A stretch of DNA of 64,000 nt, from NCBI GenBank assembly GCA_000708835.1, contig DF237260.1, forward strand, positions 1 to 64,000, in the 5' to 3' direction. Shown piece by piece: positions 33,542 through 46,600 of the stretch (its first letter is position 1; the number at the start of each line of letters is the position of its first letter). Below the pieces are notes generated by a model that worked only from the letters and a program-made list of their open reading frames with translations, did no database searches and was not told where the DNA came from. This stretch comes from Klebsormidium nitens (lineage: Eukaryota > Streptophyta > Klebsormidiophyceae > Klebsormidiales > Klebsormidiaceae). A program made the translations under genes and the position numbers.

Positions 33542-36500
33542 ATGGGGGCAAGGGAGGCCTCTTGTCTGTTTGCAGCATTAGCATTTTGGATAGGCCTTGT
33601 GAGTTCAGATTATGTCGTTACAGGCCCTAGTCCTGGCCCTGCCATTCCTCCAGGTCAATGCCCTTACGTCTTCCAGAAGGTCAACGTCAAGTACGCCCAG
33701 GGTTTTTGCCCCGCAGGTGAGCATGCCTCAGACGTGTTATTCCAACTAGAAGCTAGTCGCTTCCGTCTAATCAAGGATTGGATAGTCTGACTTGTTTGTT
33801 GCTGAAGCTTCGAGTGTCTCCTCCAGGGCAAGAATGTACAAGGTGGTGCAAGCAGAATGATTGTAAATCAATGATCGGAGATTGATTGATTTGTACCTGT
33901 CTTTGTGCTGTGGGAGCATTCCATAAGCTCTTTCTTTGAAAGATATCTTCTCTTGTGAGACCTCTCAACATCCAGGCCCTGCTACAGGCTTTCTCATTCC
34001 CAGTGCATAAGAACTTTCTGCAGTGTGCATATGTGAATGCACATGTGGATGATGCATGTCTCTTTCAGTAAAAGCACCTCGTTACACGCTTGGACATCTG
34101 GGAAGCCGTTTTTGTGCTTATAAAGGCTGTGCAGCTTCCTTCAATCTGAGCTTTGCGGCTATTGCAAGGTAGCTTAACACCTTTCAAGCTCTGCCAATCT
34201 GCGCCAGTTGATAAAAATCCTTCGGAGGTAGACGTCGGTGATTGGATCAGCACTGATAAAGTGACTTTTTATTCTCCTCTTGAAGTCATTGACATTCTCA
34301 ACATCCCTTCTTTTGGCTTTGCTGTGCATAAAGCTCCAACAAGACCAAGCACTGTGGGTGGTGAAAGCGCATCGTATGCATCTGGGAAGGAAATCAACAA
34401 GGGGCCCTCCAAAAGATATCATGCGAGTTGCAAAATTGATCTTTCTCCTTTGTAGACTTCCAAGCGAAGGACCCTGTCCTTAGCCCGTCATGCTGCAGCG
34501 CTCTGGAGGGGCTCATCTTTCAGAGCAGGGTGAGCTAGCGAATGAGACCGGAGTCCTGTTGCTGCCGCAGTCATCCGCTGATGCATGCATCAAGGTGCGT
34601 TTCTGCTAGGGGCTGCCCTTACAAACCAGCATGGGCTTTTTGGAATAGAAAGGAAGGTTTGGATCTCTGCTCTACGGAACATGATGAGTTCTTTCAATGT
34701 TGCTCGCATCATGGGGACGCGAGTTGGCAGTGACCAGACTTTCTCTGCAATGTTCATTGATCCTCGGAGGATTCCAGGGTCCTGTGGTTTAACATGCCTT
34801 TACTTACACGAAAGACAGCATCCAACTCAAATGTTTGCTCTGGTAGCAAGAAGCTAGTCAATGGTCGAGTCTCAGGCATTCGGAAGCTTTGCATCACCTG
34901 GAATTATACTTTCTTAAAAGGCTTCCCTCGTAGATTGCCTTAGCTTGGTAAAATCAAGTTCTTCGGTCCTTTACCTTGATTGCGAATCAAACAGCTAGTG
35001 AAAATAGCACTACCGACCAGAGGACCGTACACTGACACTGGCCGTCAGCTTTCCCTCGCAGGCATCCGCAGAGGCATTTGCTCCCGGTGCTGACCAGTTG
35101 TTTGCCACATGCGGCATCAACAGCACTTTCCTTTCGATTGAGAGCGGAGTTCCATGCGGAGCCGAGCTTTTGACAGTTCGAGACTTTTGGTAAGCGTCCA
35201 ATCACAGCTTTCCAGGTGCGTGCCTTTCCAATGTGTGACTCATGCTGTAAGGGCTGCACTTTAGATACAAGCTAGGCACAGGTCAGCTGGCCTCACCGCT
35301 GCAAAGTCTCTGATTAAGTAGACTTTTTGCTGAACTAACACACATGTTGGAGGATTGTCCACTTCAGTGCGTTTGCCGAATAGGAAAGGCTGGAGACAAG
35401 CTGGTCTGTGGCGTGGCTCAAAACTCCCCCCAAAATCGACGTCACCTGCGCAGATGTGAACTTAAGCCTACTATCATTCGTAAAAAGGCTTTCATGGCGG
35501 TGAAACAAGACTTTGCATGCATTCTGCCAGGCCTTGCGGGAGCCTCGTGCTTTTAAACAGGCGACTGGCGGCGTGTACGGCCCAAGTCAACGCAAAGATT
35601 GCCTCTCTGAGGGGCAACGCGACTTTGCTTACCACCCCCGCTTGCCAAGGCGAGTGGCTACACTTCATTTTCCAACTTGCAGCTCATTGCCAGGGTGACT
35701 AGGGTTGTTACAAGATCTGGCTCTGTGAAAAAAGTCAAAGTAGGACGAGCCTATACGTCTATACTAGCGCACCTGGGGGCTTGCAGATGGTAAAATAAGT
35801 TTCTCTCCCAAAATTAAAGTCCCTTACTTAGCTACTCATGACAAGCCGTTCCACTTGCACACACAATCGCAACGAAAGTGCTCCTCATAAAGGTTGTTGC
35901 TCTGCGCCGCAATTGAAGACGACACTTTCCTGCAACCGAGAGGTTGTGAGGAAGGCTTTGACTCTAGACTATCATATTCAGTTCACTGAGGCATTCTTGT
36001 CAATAATCTTGTTAGCTTCTTCGCTTCAAACTTCGACGAGGTCTGAATCTCTGCCGACCATTCTTCCACCTTCGTCCCTTTCTGTTGTACCCGCACAAAC
36101 CCAGGCTCGACGAACCCCACTCCTCCTTCCAAGCAACTTGATTCTTCTCATCCACAGATTTCGGACTCTTAACCAGCAACAATCTCTGACATCCTAACCC
36201 CTCTCGCTCTCAGTACTGGGCGAGATTGCGATGACTGCTGCGGCGTATCCTGTTGTGGTTGCAAACGGAATCTCGGGGTGCATCCGCCAAGTGCCCATTG
36301 TGAAGCTGGACCAGTCGCCGGTCTGTGACGCCTTGAACTTGGACGAGATAGACTTCTCGTCGGTGGCCCTCAGTTGTGGGTCGGCTCAGATCCGCAGTGA
36401 CCGATGTTGCGATTTGATGCTCGGCATTGCCGGCCAAGCGCACAGCATCTATGCCAACCAAACCGGCCACTCCATACCGCAGGTGAATTCAACTCGTCTC

Positions 36501-39500
36501 CATAAGTCTGTCTTGCACACGCTTGATTGAACAAAGTTATCAAGGCTGGGTTGAGTTGAATCTTGTCCTTTATGGTTACTTCTTGGGTTCCGTCAACCTG
36601 AGACCTCAGAAATCAAGTAGGGAACGTGAGGGTTGCTATCTGAGCGTGTCAGCCGTGGGTCTGGCGCTCTCACACATATGATACATTTCCTCAATTTCCT
36701 ATGAATCTCGCTTTGGCGTTGCGCCGAACCGAATCCTATCTCGGCAAATCTGGACAAAGGCTATGCTGGTTTATTTGAAGCCAATTTCTCCTGTTACAAA
36801 CTTCGCTCAACTATCAACATCTGGCATGGTTGAATTGACCCTCAGGATCAAACCTCCGATTTTAGCCTGCATAAACGTGCAGGCGCATTCTACGGACGTA
36901 GGTATGCCTCGAATAAACCGCTGACAAATACAAAAACCGCTCGGACGTTACAACGTCCCAACCGCGGAGTTGCCTCGCTTTAAGACGACGTACGTTTCTC
37001 GTCTATGTATCGTCTGCTCCTGCTTCCGAGTCATGATTGTTAAGCATCCCGTCCATCTGAACTGCTCGATGACTGCCCTCTTCATATGCAACTTTGACCC
37101 AGCGTGGTCAGTATCCGCTTGATTGCTTTCGCCAGTTGCGTGCCTTAACTATCCATCTTGGAAACAGATGGCGTTGCTGTCAGGCACCAAATAAGGTGGT
37201 GCCTCTGCATTTTCTGTCTGCGTCAATTACCCCCCCGCGATGAAAACGAACGTTTTTTGCCCTAACACAGTAGTTCACCTCCTCAACCCAAACGACGCTT
37301 GATTATCTGCCAACCCAATGAAATAAATTGTTGCACCTTTATATTGAGAGTGGAGTAGCTGGTCCTTTGAATCCAGTTTCTGCCCTCGAACTCATCCGGC
37401 CCTCTTTCCTTCAGTTCCTTGGAGGTGTTGGGAACGTCTGCATCTAGATTACTTTCCCTGTCTGACACAGCAAGCAGAGCTTCAGAGAGCGCCGTACGTC
37501 CAATCATATATTTGGATCCATTGACCCTCGGAAAAACCCAAACTTTTCCTGATTAGTTGCAAGTAAAGTCAGCCAAAAGCGAGGCAAAGTCCAATCTATG
37601 ATTGCAGGATCAGGCCCAAGCATGCAGCGCTGCCGTCAACTCCCGCTTGGTCAAAGCGGGTGTCATGACGAGCTTTGTCGTTGAGCGATGCCAGCTTGGA
37701 CCATTCCCTTTCCTCTTCGCGGCCGGATGCTACAATTATTCCAACTTCGACGCCCGGATCCCTGATCAACTTCTCGGGCCTTTGATGGATGCGTGCAACC
37801 CAATTCAAGCCAACTGCTCCAACAACACCTGTCAAATGCAACTAGAAAGCACGACGGCGTATCTAGCAAACTCTTCCAACCCCCGGATTCTGTGGCTGTG
37901 TGCGAACATGGTGATGAGCCACTACCTTATGCGTTATGACTCCCTGAGCGACATCTCCGCCCGCCTGAACTGCCTTCTTTCTTACCCGGCCCCGCTCGCG
38001 CTCGGTGTTTTGATCCAAACTTCGCGCACATTGACACCGTCAGCAATAACCGGGATCGTCTTTAGTTGCATCGCCTTCTTAATCATAGTCTTCGTAACTG
38101 CCTCCGTCTACAAAAGGCGTTTACCGAACAAGGGATTAGACGGGTGTCTCGGCAGCGGGATCAAGGGCTCAAAGCAGTGGACAGGAATCCCCGGGCTTAC
38201 TTTAGAAAGCTTCACTTACTCCGCGTTGAGAAGGGCGACCAAAAATTTCGATGAGACCCGGTTGCTCGGCCAGGGCGGCTCGGGAAAGGTGTTCATGGGG
38301 GAGCTCCGGAGCAAGCGGGTCGCCGTAAAAGTCATCAGCAGGGAGACCCTTGCAGGAGGGGCCAAGGTGGGGCGTTTTCTTCTGCTGGCTAAGGCGAGTT
38401 CATGGGCTGTTTCAAAGCTGGTGTGTAAGAGAAAGCTACGGTCGACCTGACCGTTGTGTCTGTTGCAAAGGCCTTTTTTCGCCCTTCGATTATGGGGGAG
38501 AGGACACCTGATGCTGAGGAGCCGAAGACGCGTAACCTACAAAGTTCCCTTGCAGGAGACGCGATTGAGCTGGGACTATCAGAGGTCGAGAGGTTTTCGA
38601 TTTTCCGCTAGGATTGACAACAAGTCTGAAGCTCATAAGCCAAGCACTGTTCCTGTCCTTGACAGACCAAAGGACAGACCATCTGTAATGATATGGAATA
38701 TTCTACCTTTCACCTGTAATACGTCACCCAGTCCGGAGCGACCGGTACCTGACCCCGCCCTCTCCCTTTCCCTGGCCGGACTTTCGCAACGCCAGGCACA
38801 AGGGAGTCGTGTCGTCCGCCCCTTGAGGCCTTCACCAAAATTGACCTGTGCTTGAGTCTACGCACTCTGCTGCAGGAGTTTCAAAACGAGGTGCTGTCGA
38901 TGGCGCGCTGCCGACATCGTCATTTGGTCAGCCTGGAAGGCTGCTGCAACTCACCGAAGCACTGTAAGCTTCGGCTCCAAAGTCGCGCTCGCCACTTTAT
39001 CAATCCTTTTCAGTATCAGCACGGTCAGTACCTTCGTCATTGCTTGCTAATGTCTGAGGTGCGATTTGCTAAGACCACGGTGACTTGTGCCATTTCTTGC
39101 TGCCTTCTGTTGTCTTACGGATGCTCAAGTCCTTTGGTGGAGCATCCGCAGAATGACTGGTTTGACGTCTAGACCTTTGGCTGGGTAACAGCCACGGTAT
39201 TGTCATGACTGCAGAAGTTTGCAACTTGAGTAAGCCCAGACTCATGTGGGGCAAAAACAGTCAGACTCTCCGTCTATGGCCCTCGTATCTGGTCGCATCA
39301 GTGTCGTCGATCCTTTGAGTTCGTTCGTGACAGCTTCGTTTCCAGGCACCTTTGTTTGCACTTCCACCTGTCGACTAGCCCATCTGTAACTGAGTGTACT
39401 TCTGACGATTTCAATTGCGTTCAAACGATGCAATCTGCGAGGATTGGCACGCTGCACGGGAGAGGAGACATGACCTACCTCAAAGTTCAGCAAAGTAGCT

Positions 39501-42500
39501 TCTTGCGGGTAGGAGTGCAAAGACGCCCACTCCCGCCACCTTTGCGCAGATATCTTGGTTCACGAGTTCATGGAGAACGGGAGTCTAGATGCACATTTGT
39601 ACCGGCCACGAGGAGGGGCACACGTGACACAGAACGGGGGTCAACCCCGCTTTCTGGATTGGCCGACGAGAATGAAGATTGCGCTCGGGGCAGCCAAAGG
39701 GTTGGCGTTCCTCCATGAGGTGGGGCAGACTGCCAATCGACTTCCAAGCACTACACTCCCCGAAAGCTCGCTTGGAAGATGAGACGAGAGGCTGGGCTAA
39801 ACGCAACGTATCAAAACTCTGCTTTCCAAGTCTGTCTTGTTGAGGCGCCTTCATCTCTGCGCATTTTGTCGTTTCAATCCGTTCATTCCACGAGTTTCGA
39901 ACCATCTTTGACTCTAGAAAGGACGTCTTGGCCCCGGTAGTGCCACACATAGCGACGAAGGAGCATGGTTAGTGGAGCCTGTCGCCAAAATAGTAGTGTC
40001 AGCATTTTCGCCCCCCCCGAGCACTTGGCTTTGCTCAAACTGCCCGGTGATGGTGTCGCGCAGACGCTCTTTTAGAACGGGCTTTGATTTACGGAAACGC
40101 CTTGCAATCTTCGCAGGGTTGCAAGCCCCGCATTCTCCACCGTGACATCAAGCCGAGCAACATCTTGTTGGACTCCGACTTCGAGGCCAAGGTCGCCGAC
40201 TTTGGACTGGCCAAGCTGACCGCGGACGGCGACACCCACCTCACTGCAAGTGAGTCTCAGGACACTGCTTCGTTTTCCTTTTTCGTCTTTGCGGACCGCG
40301 CAGTGCTCCTGCGTAAAGATCGCAATATTCGAATTCGCTTTCAAGTTGAACGGTGCCATGGGAAGGATCTGACAGAACGGAGATGCTTAGAAACTACGAA
40401 ATAGAAAGCCTGTACAAGCACAGTGCTCGCACCTTTTCCGGCGCAAGCTAGACTTCCTTTCCGAAGGGCAAACAAAGATCTGCCCCCGGAAGGAACCCAG
40501 AACAACGGCCGTGCATAGTCGCTGTGATAGAGTCCCATCTCGAGGTGCTGAGGATCTAGCTTATGGGCGAATGTGTGCGTGACAATTTCTTTAGCCCTGT
40601 CTTGGACTGCGGACACAATCAGAGCCGTGTCCGGAACCTTTCGCCGTACTGGTCCTTACACATTGAATCGACTTCGTTGCAGAGAGCTTCATTTCTGCCA
40701 GAGCGTTTCAGGCACGTTTCTTTGTTTTTATAGCCGCTTCACCTTTTCCAGCCGGCGGAACTTCTTGTTGGGCTTCGAAAACGACTGTATTGGAACACGC
40801 CAGAGCTCCGATGGTTCTCTTTCGACATACTTTCGTCCCGGCTTCCCCTGCTGGGTGTCCTCTAAGACTGCTCAAATGAAACCTAAGAACTTTGGAAGTG
40901 CGCTTTGGAAGTGTGCTTCAGACCCAATGCAAACGCTTCTCTCAGGTTTCTGCGCGTGTCGGTTCGCTTGCACTGTGCATAGTCGTATTTTCAAGAATGG
41001 AACTTTTTCCATCGACATTGTGAAAGCCTTCTCAAAGGAAACGGAGCACCCGCTCTTTGAAGAGACGCATGCATTCGCTGGCGGCGCTCGCACAACCAAT
41101 CCGTTTTGCCTTCAGGCATCGCCGGCACGTGGGGCTTCATGGCGCCCGAGTATGCGACATCCGGCCGCCTGACCGACAAAAGTGACGTGTACAGCTTCGG
41201 GGTGGTCCTGCTGACGTTGATTGCAGGACGGCGGCCGATAGAGCCCCTCGAAGAACAGGACAAAGTGATTGCCCGCCGAGCTTGACTCGCATCAGTCCAT
41301 TGAAAAGAAAATTGGAACGATCTTTCCTTCAAGAGCTGAATCGTTGCAGGGCGGGAATTTAAATTACGCATTTTTGGGTTTCAGCTGGGAGTTCCATCCA
41401 GCTGGCAGGCTTCTTCACGTGGTCTTGGAGTTCAGAGTATTAGCCCTTTGCGGAAACTCCTAATTGAGGCTATCTCGGCGCCCTTAGCGAACTTGCCGAC
41501 TGACACCGCCTCCTTTAGGTAGGATTCGGAGCGACATGGAGCGGCGCAGTTGTCATGCTAATCCGACATAGATTGTGAGAACTGATGGCCTTTTGGGTCG
41601 GAATCTGCAGCCCTATTGGATGTCAGTGTGTCCGATTCATTTGCGGGAGCCCATGCTTTTCTCGTTCCGGCTAAAAGCAATGATTTCAAAACGAACAAAG
41701 GCAATCGAGATGTCAGAATGACGTTCACGACTGTCTCCGAATCTGTGCCGGGCGCACTCTTCGGCTATCGACTGAACGAGAGCTGCTCCAGGTTTACCTC
41801 ATCGAGTGGGCTTGGACCCTGGCGGAAGCGGACGCGCTCCGGGAGCTGCTCGACGTCAGGCTGACGTCAGCGTTAAAGGAACATGCCACGGCCATCGACA
41901 GGGTTACAAGGGTGAGCTTTTGCCGTGCGCCTTGGGCTCTCGTCTTTCGAAGACCTACTCATTCGGCGAGTAGAAGCGACCCGTTTTCCGAAGATATTTC
42001 TGCCGGCCTCTAGAGATGAACCTTCTGGTTTCGCAAGACAAACGCGCACGCAGTGGCATCTGCATTTGGCGACCAAGAAGCACGTGCATTGTTGTTCTTG
42101 TCGCCGCAGACCATACGCGCCACTTTTTTGGCGACATCCGATCGAAACGGATTCTGCCACCGCGGGAGCTACGACGGTAATCAAAGGTCAACACGCTTAC
42201 GAAGGGCAAATCTGCGTCAGCTCGGCCACAAACAAGCGGGCACTGCCACATGCCGTGACAACCTTTCCTTCCCCGCATCGCTAACCAGACTGCAGAATTG
42301 CCCGTTGCATGCGCTGCACTCTGCTCACGTTTCAGATCTTGAATCTCGTGCAGATCGCGCTCCTTTGCATACACACGCAAGTCAACTTGCGGCCGACCAT
42401 GAGCGAGTGCATCCGCATGCTCACTGGTACGGACCCCGTTTCCGCGCTGCGCCTGGGGACGATTTTCACGCCATCCTCGTTGGCGACACCTGGCCCCAGC

Positions 42501-42674
42501 AGTGACTGGATCAGCACGGACGGGAGCGCCGGTTTGTCGGGGGCGTCCCGGGGCGTGCTGAGCAATCAAAGCGGTCACAGTGAGCTGAGCAACCAGAGCA
42601 TCTCGGGGGCTGAGTTGGAAAGGCGAAACGCCTCCCTCGAAATGGATGATTTGGAGCCCGGTTTTGGGACATAG
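33542..42674 (+). CDS. SPARK-like receptor-like kinase, copy C, with lesions in the first Cys module
   Basis: Exons 1 and 5-12 are intact and equal or close in length to those of A and B: 33542-33716, 36214-36482, 37608-38366, 38876-38963, 39550-39719, 40117-40249, 41116-41264, 41792-41911 and 42354-42674. Exon 2 has lost one base, exon 3 has a TAA, and exon 4 has a TAA plus a lost base. Splicing at newly visible sites (exons 34456-34529, 35062-35189, 35561-35649) removes every lesion and restores one frame of 824 residues. That protein would lack three Cys of module one. The kinase is complete ([30 protein letters not shown]). Exon 4 ends at a GC donor, and exon 10 at a weak AAA/GTGATT donor. 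It is either a functional shortened receptor or a young pseudogene. Confidence 0.68.
34524..34538 (+). other. Lesion 1 in kinase C: one-base deletion that creates a splice donor
   Basis: Copies A and B read AGCAGGGTGCAGCTAGC here; copy C reads AGCAGGGTGAGCTAGC, with one C missing. In frame this gives a TAG at 34536-34538. The same deletion creates AGG/GTGAGC, a consensus donor at 34529/34530. Splicing from it to the normal exon 3 acceptor is in phase and drops 22 residues, including one Cys. Confidence 0.9.
35182..35195 (+). other. Lesion 2 in kinase C: stop codon overlapping a splice donor
   Basis: Where A and B read TGGGAG or TGGGAA, copy C reads TGGTAAGCG, giving an in-frame TAA at 35191-35193. 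The stop is part of TTTTG/GTAAGC, a consensus donor at 35189/35190. Exon 3 would then end in phase 2 rather than phase 1, which only works with the shifted acceptor of lesion 3. Confidence 0.9.
35531..35580 (+). other. Lesion 3 in kinase C: stop plus one-base deletion, with a new acceptor
   Basis: Relative to B, CAA became TAA (35554-35556), and one base is lost just downstream (TGCACG became TGGCG). A new acceptor, TGCTTTTAAACAG, ends at 35560. An exon beginning at 35561 takes one base to complete the phase-2 codon left by lesion 2. It then reads the family frame ([15 protein letters not shown]) to 35649. Confidence 0.88.
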
Positions 42675-43621
42675 GAAAAGGGTGTGTCGTCTTGATTATG
42701 ATCACTTTGTTGACTTGGTGCAACGGTCAAGAAGCAGATCTGATGCATGTGTGAAAGTAGGTCGCAGCGCGGCCGCAGTCGCTAGCGCATGAAGTCTTGA
42801 GTTTGGTCTGTCAATTACCAAATGTTTTGGCTAGTGTGTATTTATACTTGGATATTTCAAACTGATATTACTGAATCTTAGCTATAGGTGCCGCTAGCAG
42901 AGTTAGGTACGGTGCACAGTGACCACTACAATTACGGATACGAAAGATTGCGCTATCCTAATCAAGTGCATTACAAGCGCGCACAAGAATAGGCCTTGTG
43001 CGGAGGCTTGCCATACGCATTATCAAAGCCTGCATGTCGCGGACGTAAGTATACGTCCAAAATCAGGCAGCACCAATAATTTCCGGGTTTCGAATCGTTG
43101 CGTAGAATGAGATCTGAATGTTGGACATGCTGCATGCACTGACCGTACTTCCACAACGGTGCTGCCTTGTACTGAGCCCATGCAGCAATGATAGTATCTT
43201 AATCAATTACTGAATCAAATTTGAAAATGTATGCAAGTCGGCCCACACTAGTCCTGAATGTTTGTATACAACGGGCTTTCGAGAACAGCAGTCGTGGGTA
43301 GCTAGCTAGTGACTACTTCCGACCAACACCCCGACCACTTCAAGATGTAACAAGTGCAATAATCCATGATGAACCTCGTAAGAAACTAAGTTGACCGTAT
43401 CCGGGGCTGTGCCATCCGATTGCAGTGCACCTTTGCCGGTCACTGATGCAGAACAACAGCGTGAAAGTATGAGCGCGATTTCGTCTTGACATTTGTCTTA
43501 TTAGGCGGTCGCTCTATACAGTCACCAAGGTGGCACTTTCGTCTGTGATTCAAAGCAAGCCGCCATTTGTAAGCATTTCGACCATCGAACAACGTCCTGC
43601 GGTACAATTCTTGCCCGCCAC
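42675..43621. other. Intergenic region between kinase C and SNRNP48 (convergent)
   Basis: The two genes point toward each other, so this stretch holds two 3' flanks. The kinase side keeps GGTCGCAGCGCGG, as in the 3' flanks of A and B. I see no gene, RNA or mobile element in it. Confidence 0.6.
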
Positions 43622-46600
43622 TCAATAATCATTCCTTCTTCTTTTTCCCCCCATAAGGTCAGCCTCCTCTCCCCACCTCCCAGACCCCTTCTCTTCGACG
43701 TCGTCTGCCCACCTTCTCGAACCCCCTGCTTCATAACTGCCTTCCCACCCCGCACCCCCCCGTTCTCTCTCTCTCACTCGCGCGCCCCCGAAACTTCCAG
43801 ATCCTCGTTCATCCCCCCTGCCATCTCTCTCCCTCCGCGCATCCCGTCCGTCCGTTTCTTGCTGTTCGCGTCTACCACTCCTCCACTCTGATTTATCAGT
43901 TCTGTCTCTCCCTGTCCGTTTTCGCTCCTCACTCTTGCCGTACTTTCGTCCTTCACGCTCCGTATATGGAATGCGCGTCTCCCCTTCCCCTCGCCTTTCG
44001 CGATGCCTCTCGTCCCGCACCCTACCCTCGTCATCCTCCAATCTTCCCCTTGGTTCCGTTTCCCGATAATCATCGCCCCATCTTTCTCCCACTAGTCGCT
44101 CACTTTCGTGCCAATTCACGCCTGTCCCTCTTTCTCGTTTCCTTCTTGCCTCGCCCTCCTTTTCTCCCCTGTCTCGTTCCCACCTCTCCCTCGCTGCTTC
44201 CGGCTTCTCTCGTTCCCGCCTTTCAGTTTCTTCGTCCCAACTCACCGGACCCCTTCTTTTCTGGTCGTTTTCCACATCGCTTCTCTGCTTGGCCCCCCCG
44301 GCAGGACCGAACGCCTCCTCTAGTTGCATCATTCGCAGCTCGATCAGATCTCGGGCGCTCTGCATAATGAGTAGGCAATTGATTCAGCGCTCCGATGTGT
44401 CTCAGCCTGCGAAAATCCTCAATTGGCCCAGAACCTTCGCAAGGGCAAGGGACGTAAGTTGGGTGCCGGGTTGGCTTGTAATCGGTCGGGCGGCCACGGT
44501 TCTCGTATGCTTCGTCTTGAAAGACAAAAGCGGCTGCCTTCGACTCGTGATTTGCTACGGGGTAGCAAGAGAAAATCAGGAGAAAAGATCAAGCCGGAAC
44601 ATGAGCGAGTTAAATCAGTATGTCGCATGGAGTGAAGGAACATCATACAAAGCCGAAGGAGGGATAGAGATGGAAAAACTTGCAGAGACGCACAGTAAAG
44701 AGACGCTTCGCAAGAAGCTTTCTGAAACCATACGCTGCGAAGTGTTCCGTTCAGAAGCATTCCCGGGAAAGAGTATCCGCTCCGATCTCCCAAAGGCTGA
44801 AGTTTTCCCCAGCAAAGAGCAGATTGGGCGGAGGTTCGCCTAGGACCTTCCCACCACTTTTACCATGGATTGAAGAGGTTTAACTTGCGTCAAATCTGTT
44901 AAACCAGACTTATACAAAAGAAAAGGTAGATAAACCCCGGGATCGGGAGTCATTGACTTTTAATAACATATATCACCCCGCGTTTCCCCCTCACCTGCAG
45001 GGGCGTCCTTTGCTTCTTGGCGCGGTATGACGTGGTGCGCCGCTTCAAATCGCGCAGCTCCGCCAGCAGCTCTACACGGCTACGCCGCCCGTCGTTAGCC
45101 TGCCGCAAAATTTGATCCGAAGCTTCAGAAGTGAGAGTTGTTTGCTTGCAAAAGATGTATAATTTCAAGCCGTGCACCCTTGGAAGCCGGATCGGAGGCG
45201 GTAGAGCTGAAGGACCCGCCTCCGTACAATTTATCAAGGTACGCACGAGGTACAAGTCATATCAATCGACTTCTCGTCGGATAGACGAAAATGTGTTCGC
45301 TTCAAGCTTCGGACACATTTTTTCTCTGATCTTTGAAGGATGAAAGAGAAGGGCTGAAAAAGTTTCAGTCAAAAGATTTGAACCATACGCGCTCGAGGAG
45401 GGCCGAAGGACTGGATAATAGTGTGCAGATGGCGAGAGATGAGTTGATGGAAAAGAGGGAGTACGACCTGTGTAGAAAGAGAGCCGACTCAGCGGAAAAG
45501 CGTAAGGACGCTTCGCGAAATACCTGAGGCTGGGAGGGGTCATGCGGTCGGAACAGCCAGTCGTGATCGGGAAGCGGCCGGTAGTCGGGCCGCCGTGCAC
45601 GGACCGCGGCGGCCGTCTGCACACTGGAGTCGTACTGTGCCAGCCTGCAGGAGCATAGAGTGTCTTAAAGACAAAACGTCCAGTCGGAAGGATGATTACT
45701 GTCGGAAGAGATTTAACAGTCGGGAACGCCGTCTGTTTGTTGTGGACCATACCTTAAGTCATGGAGAAGTAAGTCGGGAAACGACAGAGTAGGAAAGGGG
45801 CAAGACTGGTCGACATTGCACGTTCGTGAAAACAATATCGACTTCGATATGAGGAATCCTGCTCAGGGGACGACGCAGCACGGCGGAACTGAGTGCAAAC
45901 CTTGACACAATCTCCTGTCAGGCCAACAGCTTTTAAAAGGAAGGGCAATCAGATTCTTAAGGGACCCACAAATGGCGGATGCTGTTGCTAATTCGCTCGA
46001 GCGTCAAGGATTGCACTTCAAGAAAAAGCTCCCCAGCCTAGTTTACCTTTCCGCTCGACCGGGCTCTGGCCGCCCCGCCTGCTCCCGCTGCTGACGCAAA
46101 CGCACGCCGTCCCTTAGCGTTTCCCGAGCGGCTGCCATTTGTGCGGTGCTCACGAAAGGGGGGTTCGCTTGCAGGGGAGGTAGGGTGCGTAGTAGACCCC
46201 CTAAAACGGTCTGCCAGAGACGCAGCAGGAAGGAGGTGGCGCCAGCTGGTGGCCGCAGGAGGGCGACAGCTGTCAGCACACGGGCCAGGCGGTCTGCCTG
46301 CAAAGGAACTGGAACTTCGTCAGAGCAATGGGGTGATAGGACACTTATTGGCAGGAAGTGACTGATTTGAAGACGAAGGAACATGGTTTTCATATCAAGT
46401 CTGACTCTAGCCATGATCCTGCTCTTCGATTTCCGAAACCCAAGTCCTAAAAGAGAGATTCGGAGAGGATTGAATAAGGTGTGGCGATGTTGGAAATCGA
46501 TTGAAGAAAGAGGACCTTCTCGATGATAGTCACAAAGGATGAAACAAGCTGTACAACAACTTTTCGTTACAAGGCGCCAGATGTTGCAACGCAGACTACC

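Noticed and set aside
41955-42578. Minus-strand frame of 207 codons over the end of receptor kinase C
   Set aside because: It overlaps the conserved plus-strand exon 12 and its intron, and shows no family signal.
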